Shown here: positions 18,748 to 27,832 of the stretch, one piece after another
Layout: every line of letters starts with the position of its first letter
Position numbering within the stretch: position 1 is the first letter of the stretch
From: Paracoccaceae bacterium
Lineage (GTDB): Bacteria > Pseudomonadota > Alphaproteobacteria > Rhodobacterales > Rhodobacteraceae
NCBI GenBank assembly: GCA_902554885.1
Contig: CACDPV010000005.1
Span: forward strand, 1 to 64,000
Reading direction: 5' to 3'
DNA length: 64,000 bases
The notes under the pieces: generated by a model
Databases searched by the model: none
The model's input: the letters and a program-made list of their open reading frames with translations, nothing else
What the model was told of the DNA's origin: nothing
Made by a program: the position numbers and the translations under genes

Positions 18748-19914
18748 TTAAGGGATAGAACGATTGATGCCTCGCACGATATGGTGATCTTTGTCAAAAA
18801 ATGGAGTTTCTACGATTGTGCATGAATGTCGACTGCCATCCGGTGTTTTTAGGACCAATGTACGGCCAGACCATTCACCAGGATTAAAAAACCTAGCGTA
18901 ACCGATCCCTAGTCCTAGCGTTGGAGATGGAACTCCTGCAGTTATATGGCCCACCTGAGTTTCTCCATCAAGGATTTGGCTCCCTGCGGTGGGAGTAGCC
19001 GTGCTGCAAGTCAGTCCCAATAGAATAGTTCGTTTGTCTGCCTGTAACAAAGCAGAGCGACCGATGAAATTGGCCTTCTCCATATCTACGAAATTACCTA
19101 AGCCCGCTTCAAAAGGGGTCATTGATGTATCCATATCAGTAGTGTTGCCAAGGATGCCGCCTTCTATTCGACGGATGGTCATGGCACGGGTTGATGAAAA
19201 CTCCAACCCATATGGGGCGCCTTTTTCCATCAGGTGGTCCCATAGCCGAAGATGATCTGTCTGCTTACCGTCGCAGTAAATCTCGAAACCAAGCTCATTA
19301 GTAAATCCTGAACGTGAGACGTATAACTTCTGCCCGCCCAAGTCAAAATACCCAGACTGAAAGTACTTCATATTTTCGTTAATCAGTCCCGAAGATGCTG
19401 AGTTCATAATATCAATCGACGTGGGGCCTTGAACCTGGAGTACCCGCGAGTGAGGATCAGTAATTTTAACATCAAAGCCATCGCTGTGGGCCATTAGCCA
19501 TGTTTCAAATGGCCCATCTGCCTGAACATACCAAAAGCGATTGTCACTCAGTTTGAACAATACACCATCCATAAAAATGCCACCTTGAGGGGTACAGGCT
19601 AGTGCGTAATAACCACGACCCTCTTTAATTGTAGAAACTTTGCGGGTCAGAACTTTATCAAGGAATGGAACTGCATCCGGGCCAGAAATTTCAACTGGCT
19701 TTTCGGGAACGTCAAATATTAGTGCTTTGCGGCGGAGGTTCCAATATTTTGCCAGATAATCTTCGCCATTGTACACAGCAAAGAATCTTCCTGCATATAC
19801 ACCACGGACCATATTTTTTGTATTATGACGCTCGATAAATGGAGACTCTTCAAAACGCCTTGCACTGATTGAAACGTTGTTATCGAGATCTTTTTCTTCC
19901 TGCAAATTTACCAT
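18748..19914 (-). CDS. GcvT-fold aminomethyltransferase, DmdA-like (copy 2)
   Basis: The 388-residue single-domain GcvT-fold protein is a paralogue of the one at 7814-9028 (shared FDVPEKPVEISGPD, SRVLQVQGP, MTPFEAGL). It is expected to pass a one-carbon unit from a methylated substrate to tetrahydrofolate. ATG at 19914 has a GGGAGAG box in front; a TTG at 19944 gives a longer frame and is less likely. It is convergent with the aldehyde dehydrogenase gene, 12 nt apart, and stands alone on its strand. A link to betaine, dimethylglycine or DMSP demethylation is inference. Confidence 0.82.
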   Translation of the reverse strand: MVNLQEEKDLDNNVSISARRFEESPFIERHNTKNMVRGVYAGRFFAVYNGEDYLAKYWNLRRKALIFDVPEKPVEISGPDAVPFLDKVLTRKVSTIKEGRGYYALACTPQGGIFMDGVLFKLSDNRFWYVQADGPFETWLMAHSDGFDVKITDPHSRVLQVQGPTSIDIMNSASSGLINENMKYFQSGYFDLGGQKLYVSRSGFTNELGFEIYCDGKQTDHLRLWDHLMEKGAPYGLEFSSTRAMTIRRIEGGILGNTTDMDTSMTPFEAGLGNFVDMEKANFIGRSALLQADKRTILLGLTCSTATPTAGSQILDGETQVGHITAGVPSPTLGLGIGYARFFNPGEWSGRTLVLKTPDGSRHSCTIVETPFFDKDHHIVRGINRSIP

Positions 19915-20077
19915 TTCGTCTCTCCCTACCGGCAATATTTCCAAGTCTCGAAGTAAATCTAATTCGAAATTTTACAATGGACTAAAAACTTACCAGTGAA
20001 CAGTAAAATTTATATTCTAATTTAAAATACAAATTTGGACTATAAATATTTAGAAGATATGCATTCTTTAATATCAA

Positions 20078-20803
20078 TTAAGGGGCAGGGCAAAGCATAC
20101 TTCGCTTCCCATCAAGGTATTCACTAACAATTACCTTAGCTCGCGCCTTATCGAAACTGTTAAAATGACCTGCGTGGACGACATTGATATCCAGCGAAAG
20201 TATTTTATTTAGGCTTTGTATTAGCTGGTCTGGAACAGAGTGAAACAGGTGATCGTAAAGTATACCGTCGTAGATTGCATCCCCTGTCAGAATAATCCCA
20301 GTTTTTGGTTCAAAAATAGCAACTGATCCTGGTGAATGCCCTGGCACATGAATGATGTGAAAATGACGATTGCCAAGGTCAATCACATCACCATCATCTA
20401 ACAGTCCAGTTAAAGGTGCAGGTTGATAACACCACGTGTCAATATCAAACCCCTCAAAGGGTGATTTGCAAATGACCGATGCATCTAGGAGGTCCGCAAC
20501 AATAGTTTCTCTGGATGGTTCGGCAAAAATCTTTGACTCCAAATGATGCCCATATCTTTTTTCAAACTGGCATAATCCTCCAGCGTGGTCGTGGTGGCTA
20601 TGTGTACATAGTGCAATTATTGGCCGATCCGATATTTCTGTAATAGCTGCTGTGAGAGATGTAAGCCCAAATCCTGTGTCGATCACTAAGTCTCGGTCTC
20701 GGCCCTTTATATGCCAGATATTACATCGCCAGTCAGCAGAGATGAATTTCTCACGAATTCGAGACACTCCATCGCCGAGTTTCGTAATCTCATAATTCTC
20801 CAT
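20078..20803 (-). CDS. MBL-fold metallo-hydrolase
   Basis: The 241-residue protein carries the metallo-beta-lactamase-fold zinc site: THSHHDH (His68, His70, Asp72, His73), the later HVPGHSPGS histidine, GDAIYDG aspartate and HAGHFNSF histidine. The fold supports hydrolysis of thioesters, lactones, phosphodiesters or similar bonds; the reaction is not identifiable here. It is on the same strand as, and 100 nt downstream of, the GH1 gene, and may be the distal gene of the unit that starts at the phosphonate dioxygenase (24327). Confidence 0.85.
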   Translation of the reverse strand: MENYEITKLGDGVSRIREKFISADWRCNIWHIKGRDRDLVIDTGFGLTSLTAAITEISDRPIIALCTHSHHDHAGGLCQFEKRYGHHLESKIFAEPSRETIVADLLDASVICKSPFEGFDIDTWCYQPAPLTGLLDDGDVIDLGNRHFHIIHVPGHSPGSVAIFEPKTGIILTGDAIYDGILYDHLFHSVPDQLIQSLNKILSLDINVVHAGHFNSFDKARAKVIVSEYLDGKRSMLCPAP

Positions 20804-20903
20804 TGGATACCTAATTCTCTTTGCGGTCTTTATATTTCTGTATAGCGACTTTTAGTTTATGTATCTTCGCTTTGCTTGGTAAAGTGTAAGTGAATATAAA
20901 TTT

Positions 20904-22232
20904 TTAGGAATTTAAAGATAGAGCCCATTCATTAAAAGATGCTTTTGGTGTCCTCTTTTGTGTTTCAAAGTCCACGTGTACTATTCCAAAACGTTTTTCA
21001 TATCCAAAAGCCCATTCGAAATTATCAAGAAGTGACCAATAAAAAAATCCTTGCAAATTCACACCCTCGTCAATGGCTGCTCGCGCAGCAGCGAGGTGAG
21101 AGAAAATGTAATCAATGCGACTAGGGTCGTAGACGATTTCATTCTGTATTTCATCTGCACACGCCATACCATTTTCGGTAACTAGCAAGGGTAAGTTACC
21201 TGTATAATTTCTACTCACGCGTACTAGCAGGTTTTTTAAACCATCTGGATAAATTTCCCAACCCATTTGGGTCTTATCCATTGACCCCTCAATATCTTTA
21301 AGAGATGGCCAAGGCTCTCCTGGGTCATCAGCTACAATTCCTCTTGTATAGTAATTTATGCCAAGCCAATCGATTGGTTCAGAAATTAGGCTCATATCGT
21401 CCTTAAAGTTCTTTGGCATAAATTCATATAGTTTATTGAGAATATCTTGAGGGTATACGCCTTTAAATATTGCGTCCAGGAACCAACGATTATGAATTCC
21501 GTCGAGGCGGTCTTTTGCATTCACATCAGAAGGTTTGTTACTCGCTGGATGAGCCTCAGTAAGGTTCAATACAACACCAATATTCGAAGTTCCTAGTGAA
21601 CGCATCGCATCGACCGATAATCCGTGTGCAAGTAAGATATGATGCATAGCTCTGGCAGCTGCTCGTATATCTCGCAAACCTGGTGCGTGATGCCCAAGGA
21701 AGTAACTGAGCCATGCTACACACCAAGGTTCATTTATCGTTGCAACAGTGTCTATGCGATCCCCAACACATTGAATAACAGCATTAGTGTGATCCACAAA
21801 CCGTTTTGCTGTTTCTCGATTTGCCCAGCCGCCAATATCAGCCAATGCCGATGGTAAATCCCAATGATAAAGTGTAAGGTTAGGCCCCAAATTTCTTGCA
21901 CAAATAGCATCGACCAAACGGTCATAAAATTCTAAGCCTTCTTTATTTATAGTTTTACCATCAGGCATTACTCTCGCCCAGGATGTTGAAAATCTATAGG
22001 CGTCAAATCCACATGCCTGAACTAGATCCAAATCCTCTTCAAAACGATGAAAATGATCGCATGCTGTGGATCCATTTTCGGCTTTAAACACATTGTTAGG
22101 CGTCGCAGAAAAGGTATCCCAATGACAAGGGCCGCAATTGCCATTCGAGGAACCTTCTATTTGATAGGCAGCAGTTGCCGTTCCAAATATAAATCCTTTT
22201 GGGAAATCGCTTCTGGTGAATTTAATTGGCAT
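20904..22232 (-). CDS. Glycoside hydrolase family 1 beta-glucosidase
   Basis: The 442-residue enzyme is a typical GH1 retaining beta-glycosidase. It has the FPKGFIFGTATAAYQIEG start, acid/base Glu168 (TINEPW), nucleophile Glu353 (VTENG), WDLP at about residue 124 and the C-terminal GFFYWSLLDNFEWAFGY. There is no signal peptide, so it hydrolyses imported disaccharides or glycosides in the cytoplasm. It has no sugar transporter neighbour, and lies between an MBL hydrolase and the phosphonate-type pair. A role on a glycosylated osmolyte is possible but only inferred. Confidence 0.93.
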   Translation of the reverse strand: MPIKFTRSDFPKGFIFGTATAAYQIEGSSNGNCGPCHWDTFSATPNNVFKAENGSTACDHFHRFEEDLDLVQACGFDAYRFSTSWARVMPDGKTINKEGLEFYDRLVDAICARNLGPNLTLYHWDLPSALADIGGWANRETAKRFVDHTNAVIQCVGDRIDTVATINEPWCVAWLSYFLGHHAPGLRDIRAAARAMHHILLAHGLSVDAMRSLGTSNIGVVLNLTEAHPASNKPSDVNAKDRLDGIHNRWFLDAIFKGVYPQDILNKLYEFMPKNFKDDMSLISEPIDWLGINYYTRGIVADDPGEPWPSLKDIEGSMDKTQMGWEIYPDGLKNLLVRVSRNYTGNLPLLVTENGMACADEIQNEIVYDPSRIDYIFSHLAAARAAIDEGVNLQGFFYWSLLDNFEWAFGYEKRFGIVHVDFETQKRTPKASFNEWALSLNS

Positions 22233-22288
22233 TTTAATCTTTGCTTCTCTGCTATTTCAAAATAGCACGTAAATTATTTTTAAATGTC

Positions 22289-22762
22289 TTATCCCTCATA
22301 AGGTAGAGATGAATGATGCAGAACTATTTTTAAGTTTCCGCTAGAATCCTGTTTATATCCCCAGCTCTTATCCACTTTTGTAATATCACCATTTTTATCA
22401 ATCAAAGTTACCCATCCCATCCACATAGCCACAGTTTCTTCAATAAATATATTAGCCGTATCAAACTGAACTTCTCTCCAATATTTTAGTCCAAATCCAC
22501 TATCGTTAGGAAATTTAGGATTGTGTCCGACAAAGTAGGATAAAGTCCCCTCTTTATCATTGCGAAAGGTTTTTTTGCCACCGCTTAAAGTCGGTTTGAA
22601 TAATACTGATCCAAGGTCAAAGCCATATAAGTCGTCTAAAAGTTTACTCGCGAGCGAGTGAGCTTTTTTTATACCATCAGCTTCAAATATTTTTGAAATT
22701 TCAATCAGAGCCTCACCCCAAGCTTGTCTTGCTTCAGAAACATCTTTCTCTGATATTGGCAT
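22289..22762 (-). CDS. NTF2/SnoaL-like small protein
   Basis: The 157-residue protein has the alternating beta/alpha pattern and C-terminal strands (VAMWMGWVTLIDKNGD, VDKSWGYKQD, NLKIVLHHSSLPY) of NTF2-like cone folds related to the CaMKII association domain and SnoaL. No catalytic residues can be assigned. It may bind or isomerise a small molecule. It lies 57 nt downstream of... the GH1 gene is the next gene on the strand, and the HD-domain oxygenase gene precedes it by 100 nt. Function unknown; fold assignment moderate. Confidence 0.6.
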   Translation of the reverse strand: MPISEKDVSEARQAWGEALIEISKIFEADGIKKAHSLASKLLDDLYGFDLGSVLFKPTLSGGKKTFRNDKEGTLSYFVGHNPKFPNDSGFGLKYWREVQFDTANIFIEETVAMWMGWVTLIDKNGDITKVDKSWGYKQDSSGNLKIVLHHSSLPYEG

Positions 22763-22862
22763 ATTTACCTCATTATTTACGAAAAATAGTCATATTATGA
22801 TAGGGGAAGATACTGTCTAAAACCAAACATGCAATATTTTCTATGTCCTCATACTTTAAAAA

Positions 22863-23483
22863 CTATCCAGTAAGTGATGAAACATATCCCTCTCGAATGA
22901 TTTTTGGATCGTAGGCTTTTCTATTAAAGATTTCTTTCACCATTGGCTCAAAAGTGTCTAACGGCTCTATAGGGTATTCAGGGTCAAAGCTTGACTGATC
23001 CCAGCGTTCACAAAAATCTTCGCAGCTTTTAAAAAGTGGATGATCACAGAATCTGTCGCGTGCATTACGATCCCAGTTATAATGGTGAGCGTAATACAAC
23101 ATTTGAAATATGCCGTGATGTTCAACCGTCCAGGCTACATCCCACCTAACAAATGGTCTGATTATCTCTGCAGACATACGATCATGGTTCTGTGGCGCCA
23201 GACCGTCACCAATATCATGAAGCAAAGCTCCAACAATCCAATCTATATCAGCACCATCACGCATTGCACGAGTACTTGATTGCAGAGCATGCTCTAATCG
23301 GGTAATCTGATAGCCCTCTAGGGTTGTTTCTCCCGATTGGCGTAATTCCTGTAAAATTCTATCTGCAGTTAGGGCTAAGAATGGTTTTTCTAATTCTGCC
23401 AAGATTTCATAATCCTCACGAGTACCATCCTTCATTGCTGTGAAGCTTACTTTTTTTTCCTTCTTTTTTAATTCATGATCCAT
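22863..23483 (-). CDS. HD-domain mixed-valent diiron oxygenase, PhnZ/TmpB-like
   Basis: The 206-residue HD-domain protein matches PhnZ/TmpB, which cleave the C-P bond of 1-hydroxy-2-(trimethyl)aminoethylphosphonates. The key block LEHALQ (His65) is followed 24 residues later by LLHDIGD (His89-Asp90), the same spacing as PhnZ His34 to His58-Asp59. NHDRMSAEII (His100) and EHHG (His122/123) occupy the next two ligand positions. PhnZ Glu27, next to the substrate ammonium, aligns with Tyr58 here, which would suit a quaternary trimethylammonium better than a primary amine. The gene overlaps the dioxygenase gene by 11 nt. TmpB yielding glycine betaine plus phosphate is my preferred reading; PhnZ is the alternative. 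Confidence 0.78.
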   Translation of the reverse strand: MDHELKKKEKKVSFTAMKDGTREDYEILAELEKPFLALTADRILQELRQSGETTLEGYQITRLEHALQSSTRAMRDGADIDWIVGALLHDIGDGLAPQNHDRMSAEIIRPFVRWDVAWTVEHHGIFQMLYYAHHYNWDRNARDRFCDHPLFKSCEDFCERWDQSSFDPEYPIEPLDTFEPMVKEIFNRKAYDPKIIREGYVSSLTG

Positions 23484-24327
23484 ATAGCTTAACTTCGTTT
23501 GTGGCGCCTTGAGAAAGTGTTTGAGCTTGGCCGGAAAGAATTCGGTTATAAAGCATTAAATCTTCTGGATGAAATAGTCCACGAGGTCCGGCTATACAAT
23601 CCCATCCTCCTCTAGGTATTTCTCCCCTAACTGGCATAGCCCAATCGTGGCCAGGGGCATGATCTCTAACTTCTGGTGTGACATAACGAATGGCTATTCC
23701 AATTCGTCTTCCGTTAGATTGATTTTGACCAGAAGCGTGAAAACACCTCCCGTGATGAAGAGATATTTGTCCAGGCAAAAGTGGCCCATATACTGCATCT
23801 TTTTCACATACATCAGCGATTTCCTGGCCCCTTGATAACAAGTTGTGTTTATCAAAAGTATCATTGTGATGGACTAGACCTTGTTTATGGCTGCCTGGGA
23901 TAAATCGCATGCAACCCGCTTCAGCAGTTACATTTGACAACGCAAGCCATACAGTGACTTCGTCATCAGTTTCACCCATACCCCAATACGTAATATCTTG
24001 ATGCCAAGATACGGTTTTCACGCTTTTTGCTTCTTTTATGAATAGTTCAACAGACCAAGCGAGTAGGTTGGGACCTAATATGGCTTCAACAATGTCAAGG
24101 ATAGTGGAGTTGCGAGCTATTTCGGCGAGCTTGGGGATTACTACATGCCCATTCACTCGAAAAAATTGATTAAGAGAATGCCCGCCCGCTCCTTTCGAGA
24201 ATTTTTTTTCTAATTCTACAATGTAATTTTGTAACTTTCTTGCTTCGTATTTTGAAAGTATTGGTAGACCTGAAACATAACCATTTTCACGGTATTCGTT
24301 GACTACCTTATCAAGATCAAACGGCAT
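23473..24327 (-). CDS. PhyH-family Fe(II)/2-oxoglutarate dioxygenase, PhnY/TmpA-like
   Basis: The 284-residue protein is a phytanoyl-CoA-dioxygenase-fold enzyme with the iron triad His109-x-Asp111 (SWHQDITYWG) and His197 (CFHASG), and an Arg207/208 pair for 2-oxoglutarate. In the paired systems PhnY-PhnZ and TmpA-TmpB such an enzyme hydroxylates C1 of an aminoethylphosphonate, and the HD partner then cleaves it. The partner gene overlaps its 3' end by 11 nt. The WHQDITYWGMG block and the betaine-rich surroundings favour TmpA (2-trimethylaminoethylphosphonate hydroxylase). No phosphonate-specific transporter is beside it; the betaine-type importers could serve (inference). Confidence 0.78.
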   Translation of the reverse strand: MPFDLDKVVNEYRENGYVSGLPILSKYEARKLQNYIVELEKKFSKGAGGHSLNQFFRVNGHVVIPKLAEIARNSTILDIVEAILGPNLLAWSVELFIKEAKSVKTVSWHQDITYWGMGETDDEVTVWLALSNVTAEAGCMRFIPGSHKQGLVHHNDTFDKHNLLSRGQEIADVCEKDAVYGPLLPGQISLHHGRCFHASGQNQSNGRRIGIAIRYVTPEVRDHAPGHDWAMPVRGEIPRGGWDCIAGPRGLFHPEDLMLYNRILSGQAQTLSQGATNEVKLYGS

Positions 24328-24426
24328 CTAAAAACCTTGTGCATTGACTAACTCAGATCATGTCACACTGATTTGTAAACGTCTTTTCCAATTGCGACTT
24401 AAATGTCGTTTGGAAACAGGTATTTT

Positions 24427-25470
24427 TCAATAACCTGTCATTTCTAAATAGCCCAGTCCAGAATGACTACCAGAAACGGCTACTGGGCCTTCCCAGTAGG
24501 GAATAGAAAGGTTCATCCATGAGTTTGGGTTGAGTGCTTTTACAATCACGTCAAGATTTTGATCTTTAAGTTTTAATCTCCATTCTGTCGGAATCTTTTT
24601 GTCGTATACATTACTTTCTTTCACCGGTTCAGCGACGAATTCATTTTCACCGTATGAAGTTAGTGACCCGTCTGGCTCAATCCAGGATGAGGAGCTAAAG
24701 TTTATACCATCAGTTTGACGAAGTTGAAAACCCATTAATTTAGCCCCATTGTCTAACGATAGCGAAAACCAGTCCCAACCCAATTGATTTTCAGAGAGAG
24801 GCTGAGACGACCATTCACGGTCAAGCCACGCATTTCCTTCTACATTTATATCTCCCTCTGGTAGTGTTAGAGTGCCTTTCATTTTGAAGAAAGGTTGAGA
24901 GTAATAGTAACTGGCTTGCCCTTCAGAAGATTTTACTGAATACCCTTTATCCCCGTGAAATACTAATGGGCCTTCTGCCTCAAGAGACATGTCATAACCG
25001 AAATTTGGTCCAGCTGCATTCAAGCTCAACTCATCAAAGTTTTTACCACTTAAATTCCATTCATCTATCCAAGCCTCAAAGGGCTCAGCTTTTACGCCTG
25101 CTTGCCCGATACCACCTCTGGCAAACCGTTCTGTGGTGAAATGTTCATTGGGTGTGGTTATCGCTGCATGTGCGAACCATATCTGATTAGAAAGCCAGCC
25201 GTTTTCTTCATTTGGTGAACGCGCTGTGCGAAAAAGAGTCCATTGAATTCCATAGGGTGTCTGATCTTCCCCTGATAAATTTGCAGTAAGGTACCACCAT
25301 TCAATTCTATAATTCTTGTGCGGCCCATGATCCAAAGGAAAATCGAAATTTGTATTTGGTGCAGGATTTGCAAAACCTTCCGCTGTACTTCCCAAACCTG
25401 AAAAACTTTGGGCTAAAAGGTTATAGGGTAAAAAGACCAATAAAATTATAACCTTAACGTTCACTGGCAA
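24427..25470 (-). CDS. Lipocalin-like (CrtC/AttH-type) exported protein
   Basis: The 347-residue protein has a hydrophobic signal sequence (about residues 5-21) and the AttH/CrtC lipocalin-like pattern DFPLDHGPHKNYRIEWWYLTANL and WLDREWSSQPLSENQLGWDWFSL. Family members include carotenoid 1,2-hydratase, but the position downstream of an ABC permease and ATPase matches attEFGH operons, where the function is unknown. The start is TTG at 25470 or GTG at 25464, both inside the permease gene end (17-nt overlap). It is probably a secreted or periplasmic partner of the exporter. Confidence 0.8.
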   Translation of the reverse strand: MPVNVKVIILLVFLPYNLLAQSFSGLGSTAEGFANPAPNTNFDFPLDHGPHKNYRIEWWYLTANLSGEDQTPYGIQWTLFRTARSPNEENGWLSNQIWFAHAAITTPNEHFTTERFARGGIGQAGVKAEPFEAWIDEWNLSGKNFDELSLNAAGPNFGYDMSLEAEGPLVFHGDKGYSVKSSEGQASYYYSQPFFKMKGTLTLPEGDINVEGNAWLDREWSSQPLSENQLGWDWFSLSLDNGAKLMGFQLRQTDGINFSSSSWIEPDGSLTSYGENEFVAEPVKESNVYDKKIPTEWRLKLKDQNLDVIVKALNPNSWMNLSIPYWEGPVAVSGSHSGLGYLEMTGY

Positions 25471-27832
25471 AAACCTTTAATAAATCGCTTGGAGGTGTCC
25501 TACTTAGTTTTAGGCTTGGCCATGTTGCCGCAAGAAATGAAGCAAATAAAGCGTATAACCCAAGCTTAAGATATTCCATTGGGAAGAAAAACATTGGTAA
25601 TTGCCAGCCGAAAGCTTTTACGTTGATGACATTTAACAGCACCCATGCAAGTACCAAACCTGTTGGAACAGAAAAAGCAACGACAAATAAAGCAAGTAAA
25701 ACTGCGCGCAAAAGCTCTAATTTTCCAATTTGCGAACGTGTGAGGCCCAGTGCCCAAACGGGGGAAAGCTGCGGTATACGTCTATCAGCTAATGTGAGCA
25801 GGCTCATTAAAATAGCGAAGCTCGCTACTCCAAGTGTTAGAATGTTTAAGGCAGAAGTGACAAGAAATGTTCTTTCAAAAATCTCTAATGAAAATGCCTT
25901 TAGTGATTTTTGATCTATGATTGAATTATTATCGATACCGATTTGGTTTATAATTTCAGACTGCAGTTCAGCTGGATTATTCGTACGAATACCAAATCGA
26001 GCTGGGTATGATTGTGGATATAAATTACTGAATAATTCTTCATTTATTATAACTTGGCCTTTAGGGTTTCCATAGTCTCCTACAATGGCTGCAATTGGAA
26101 GTGTAAGCTTCGAAGCTATGTTCACCTGATCGCCCACCCAAAGGTTTGTACGGCGTGCAAATTGTTCATTAACAATGGTAGCGCTTCCATCCTGAAAGGT
26201 ATCCCAAGGGTTTTCAATTGCGTCGAGAAAACGCCAATTATCTCTATAGGTATTTCCAACTTTTATACCGAATAGTTCAACCGGTTGTTTAGAAATTACT
26301 GCTTCGTTAGACATCAGTGGTAAAACTTCGATACCACGTTCAGATAGAAAGGTATTTAAATCAGTACTCTGATCTTTATTACTTACTTGCAGAAAAAGTT
26401 CTGGTGCAAGACGTTGATCTAAAAAACTGATAAATGTTAATCTGAAGCTCGATACCATAGTTGAAACCCCAATGTTTGCTGATACAGCAAGTAACAAGGC
26501 CATCAAAGCTAGGCTTAAACCTGGCAATTGCTGTCGCGTATCAGCCCAGAACCAACCCCACAAAGGTGTCCGCGCATATTTTTGAAGTTTCCTTAGAGAC
26601 CAGGCTAATAATGCCGGTAGTGATGCTGCTGCAGCAACGAGCAAAGCGCCAAGCAAAGCGAAGCCAGCAATCAGCCCGTCAAATAAGATAGCACAAATAC
26701 CGCCTAATGTGAGTAATAAGATTGCACCTTTCATTTGCAAAGTAAAATGTGATGTCGTCACAAGCATCCACGCCCTAGGTTTAGCACTGGCTAAGATAGG
26801 TAGCTTAGTTATCTGCCAGATTTGCGATGACATTGCCAAAGCGGTACCTAGTAACGCTATTATCAAACCTGAAAGCCACCAGTCTGGCCTCAACTGGAGA
26901 TTTCCTGAAATATTTGCGCCGTAGAGGCCTTTTAGGGTTGCTGCAACATCTGGTAGTAAGAATCCTGCGATTAAGTAGCCTAAGACTATCCCAATAATTG
27001 CACCAATAATGGCTAAAATTATCATTTCAATTGTGACTATGACTATAAGTGTTCTGAGTGACACTCCCATAGATCTCATTGAACGCATCATTGCTCTTCG
27101 CTGCTCAAAAGCGAGGCCAATTGTACTATGTACAATAAATAAACCTACAGCAAAGCTTAGTAAGCCAAATGCTGACAAGTTTAAATGAAAGCTATCCGTG
27201 AGCTTTGAGATATCTGTCATTTGCTGAATATTTTTTATAGTTAAATGAGGAGCAACAATTTCTAATTCTTTTTGGCCCAATGGCTGTTCAGGGTGGACAA
27301 TCAAATAAGTAATTTTGTCGTTTTTTAGTAATCGTTGAATTAAACTTATGTCACCCACCGCCGTACCTGGTGCCACATTTTTATCTACTACGACCATAAC
27401 ATTTTTGATTAGATTTTTGGCAGTACTCTCATTTGTGAAGAGTGTTTCGAATATATTATTTTCACCTATTGAATTAGTAATATTGGCATTAGCAAACAAA
27501 AAAGATGATGGTAATGTCAGGGGGTCCATGCCTACAAGTCGAATATTATTTAAATAGCCGTCAACCACTGGAGATACTGACCAGCCTGATTTTCGAAGTG
27601 AAACATAATCGGCCGTTGAGATAGTTCTATCTTGCTTGGGCTGAATTAAATCATACTGACCTTCGCCTAAGGTTTCAGCAGCAGCCTTATAGCTAACTTT
27701 CGCTTCGAGGTTGATTGCCTGCACACCAGACCAAAGTGCAGTTGCGAGTGCAACTCCCGAAAGATAAGCAAATAGTTGTAACGGATTTTTATGCCAATAA
27801 GATAGAAGAGCCAGAAGGCATGAAGCTATCAC
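25454..27832 (-). CDS. FtsX/MacB-type ABC permease (AttFG-like)
   Basis: The 792-residue membrane protein has an N-terminal membrane segment, a large periplasmic domain, an FtsX-type three-helix region (about residues 225-350), a second membrane cluster, another periplasmic domain and a final FtsX region (about 660-785, with LSPVWALGLTRSQIGKLELLRA). This is the tandem layout of AttF/AttG or LolCE-like permeases joined in one chain. GTG start at 27832 overlaps the ATPase stop (GTGA). With the ATPase and the lipocalin-like protein it probably forms an envelope transport or lipid/lipoprotein handling machine. Confidence 0.85.
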   Translation of the reverse strand: MIASCLLALLSYWHKNPLQLFAYLSGVALATALWSGVQAINLEAKVSYKAAAETLGEGQYDLIQPKQDRTISTADYVSLRKSGWSVSPVVDGYLNNIRLVGMDPLTLPSSFLFANANITNSIGENNIFETLFTNESTAKNLIKNVMVVVDKNVAPGTAVGDISLIQRLLKNDKITYLIVHPEQPLGQKELEIVAPHLTIKNIQQMTDISKLTDSFHLNLSAFGLLSFAVGLFIVHSTIGLAFEQRRAMMRSMRSMGVSLRTLIVIVTIEMIILAIIGAIIGIVLGYLIAGFLLPDVAATLKGLYGANISGNLQLRPDWWLSGLIIALLGTALAMSSQIWQITKLPILASAKPRAWMLVTTSHFTLQMKGAILLLTLGGICAILFDGLIAGFALLGALLVAAAASLPALLAWSLRKLQKYARTPLWGWFWADTRQQLPGLSLALMALLLAVSANIGVSTMVSSFRLTFISFLDQRLAPELFLQVSNKDQSTDLNTFLSERGIEVLPLMSNEAVISKQPVELFGIKVGNTYRDNWRFLDAIENPWDTFQDGSATIVNEQFARRTNLWVGDQVNIASKLTLPIAAIVGDYGNPKGQVIINEELFSNLYPQSYPARFGIRTNNPAELQSEIINQIGIDNNSIIDQKSLKAFSLEIFERTFLVTSALNILTLGVASFAILMSLLTLADRRIPQLSPVWALGLTRSQIGKLELLRAVLLALFVVAFSVPTGLVLAWVLLNVINVKAFGWQLPMFFFPMEYLKLGLYALFASFLAATWPSLKLSRTPPSDLLKVFASER

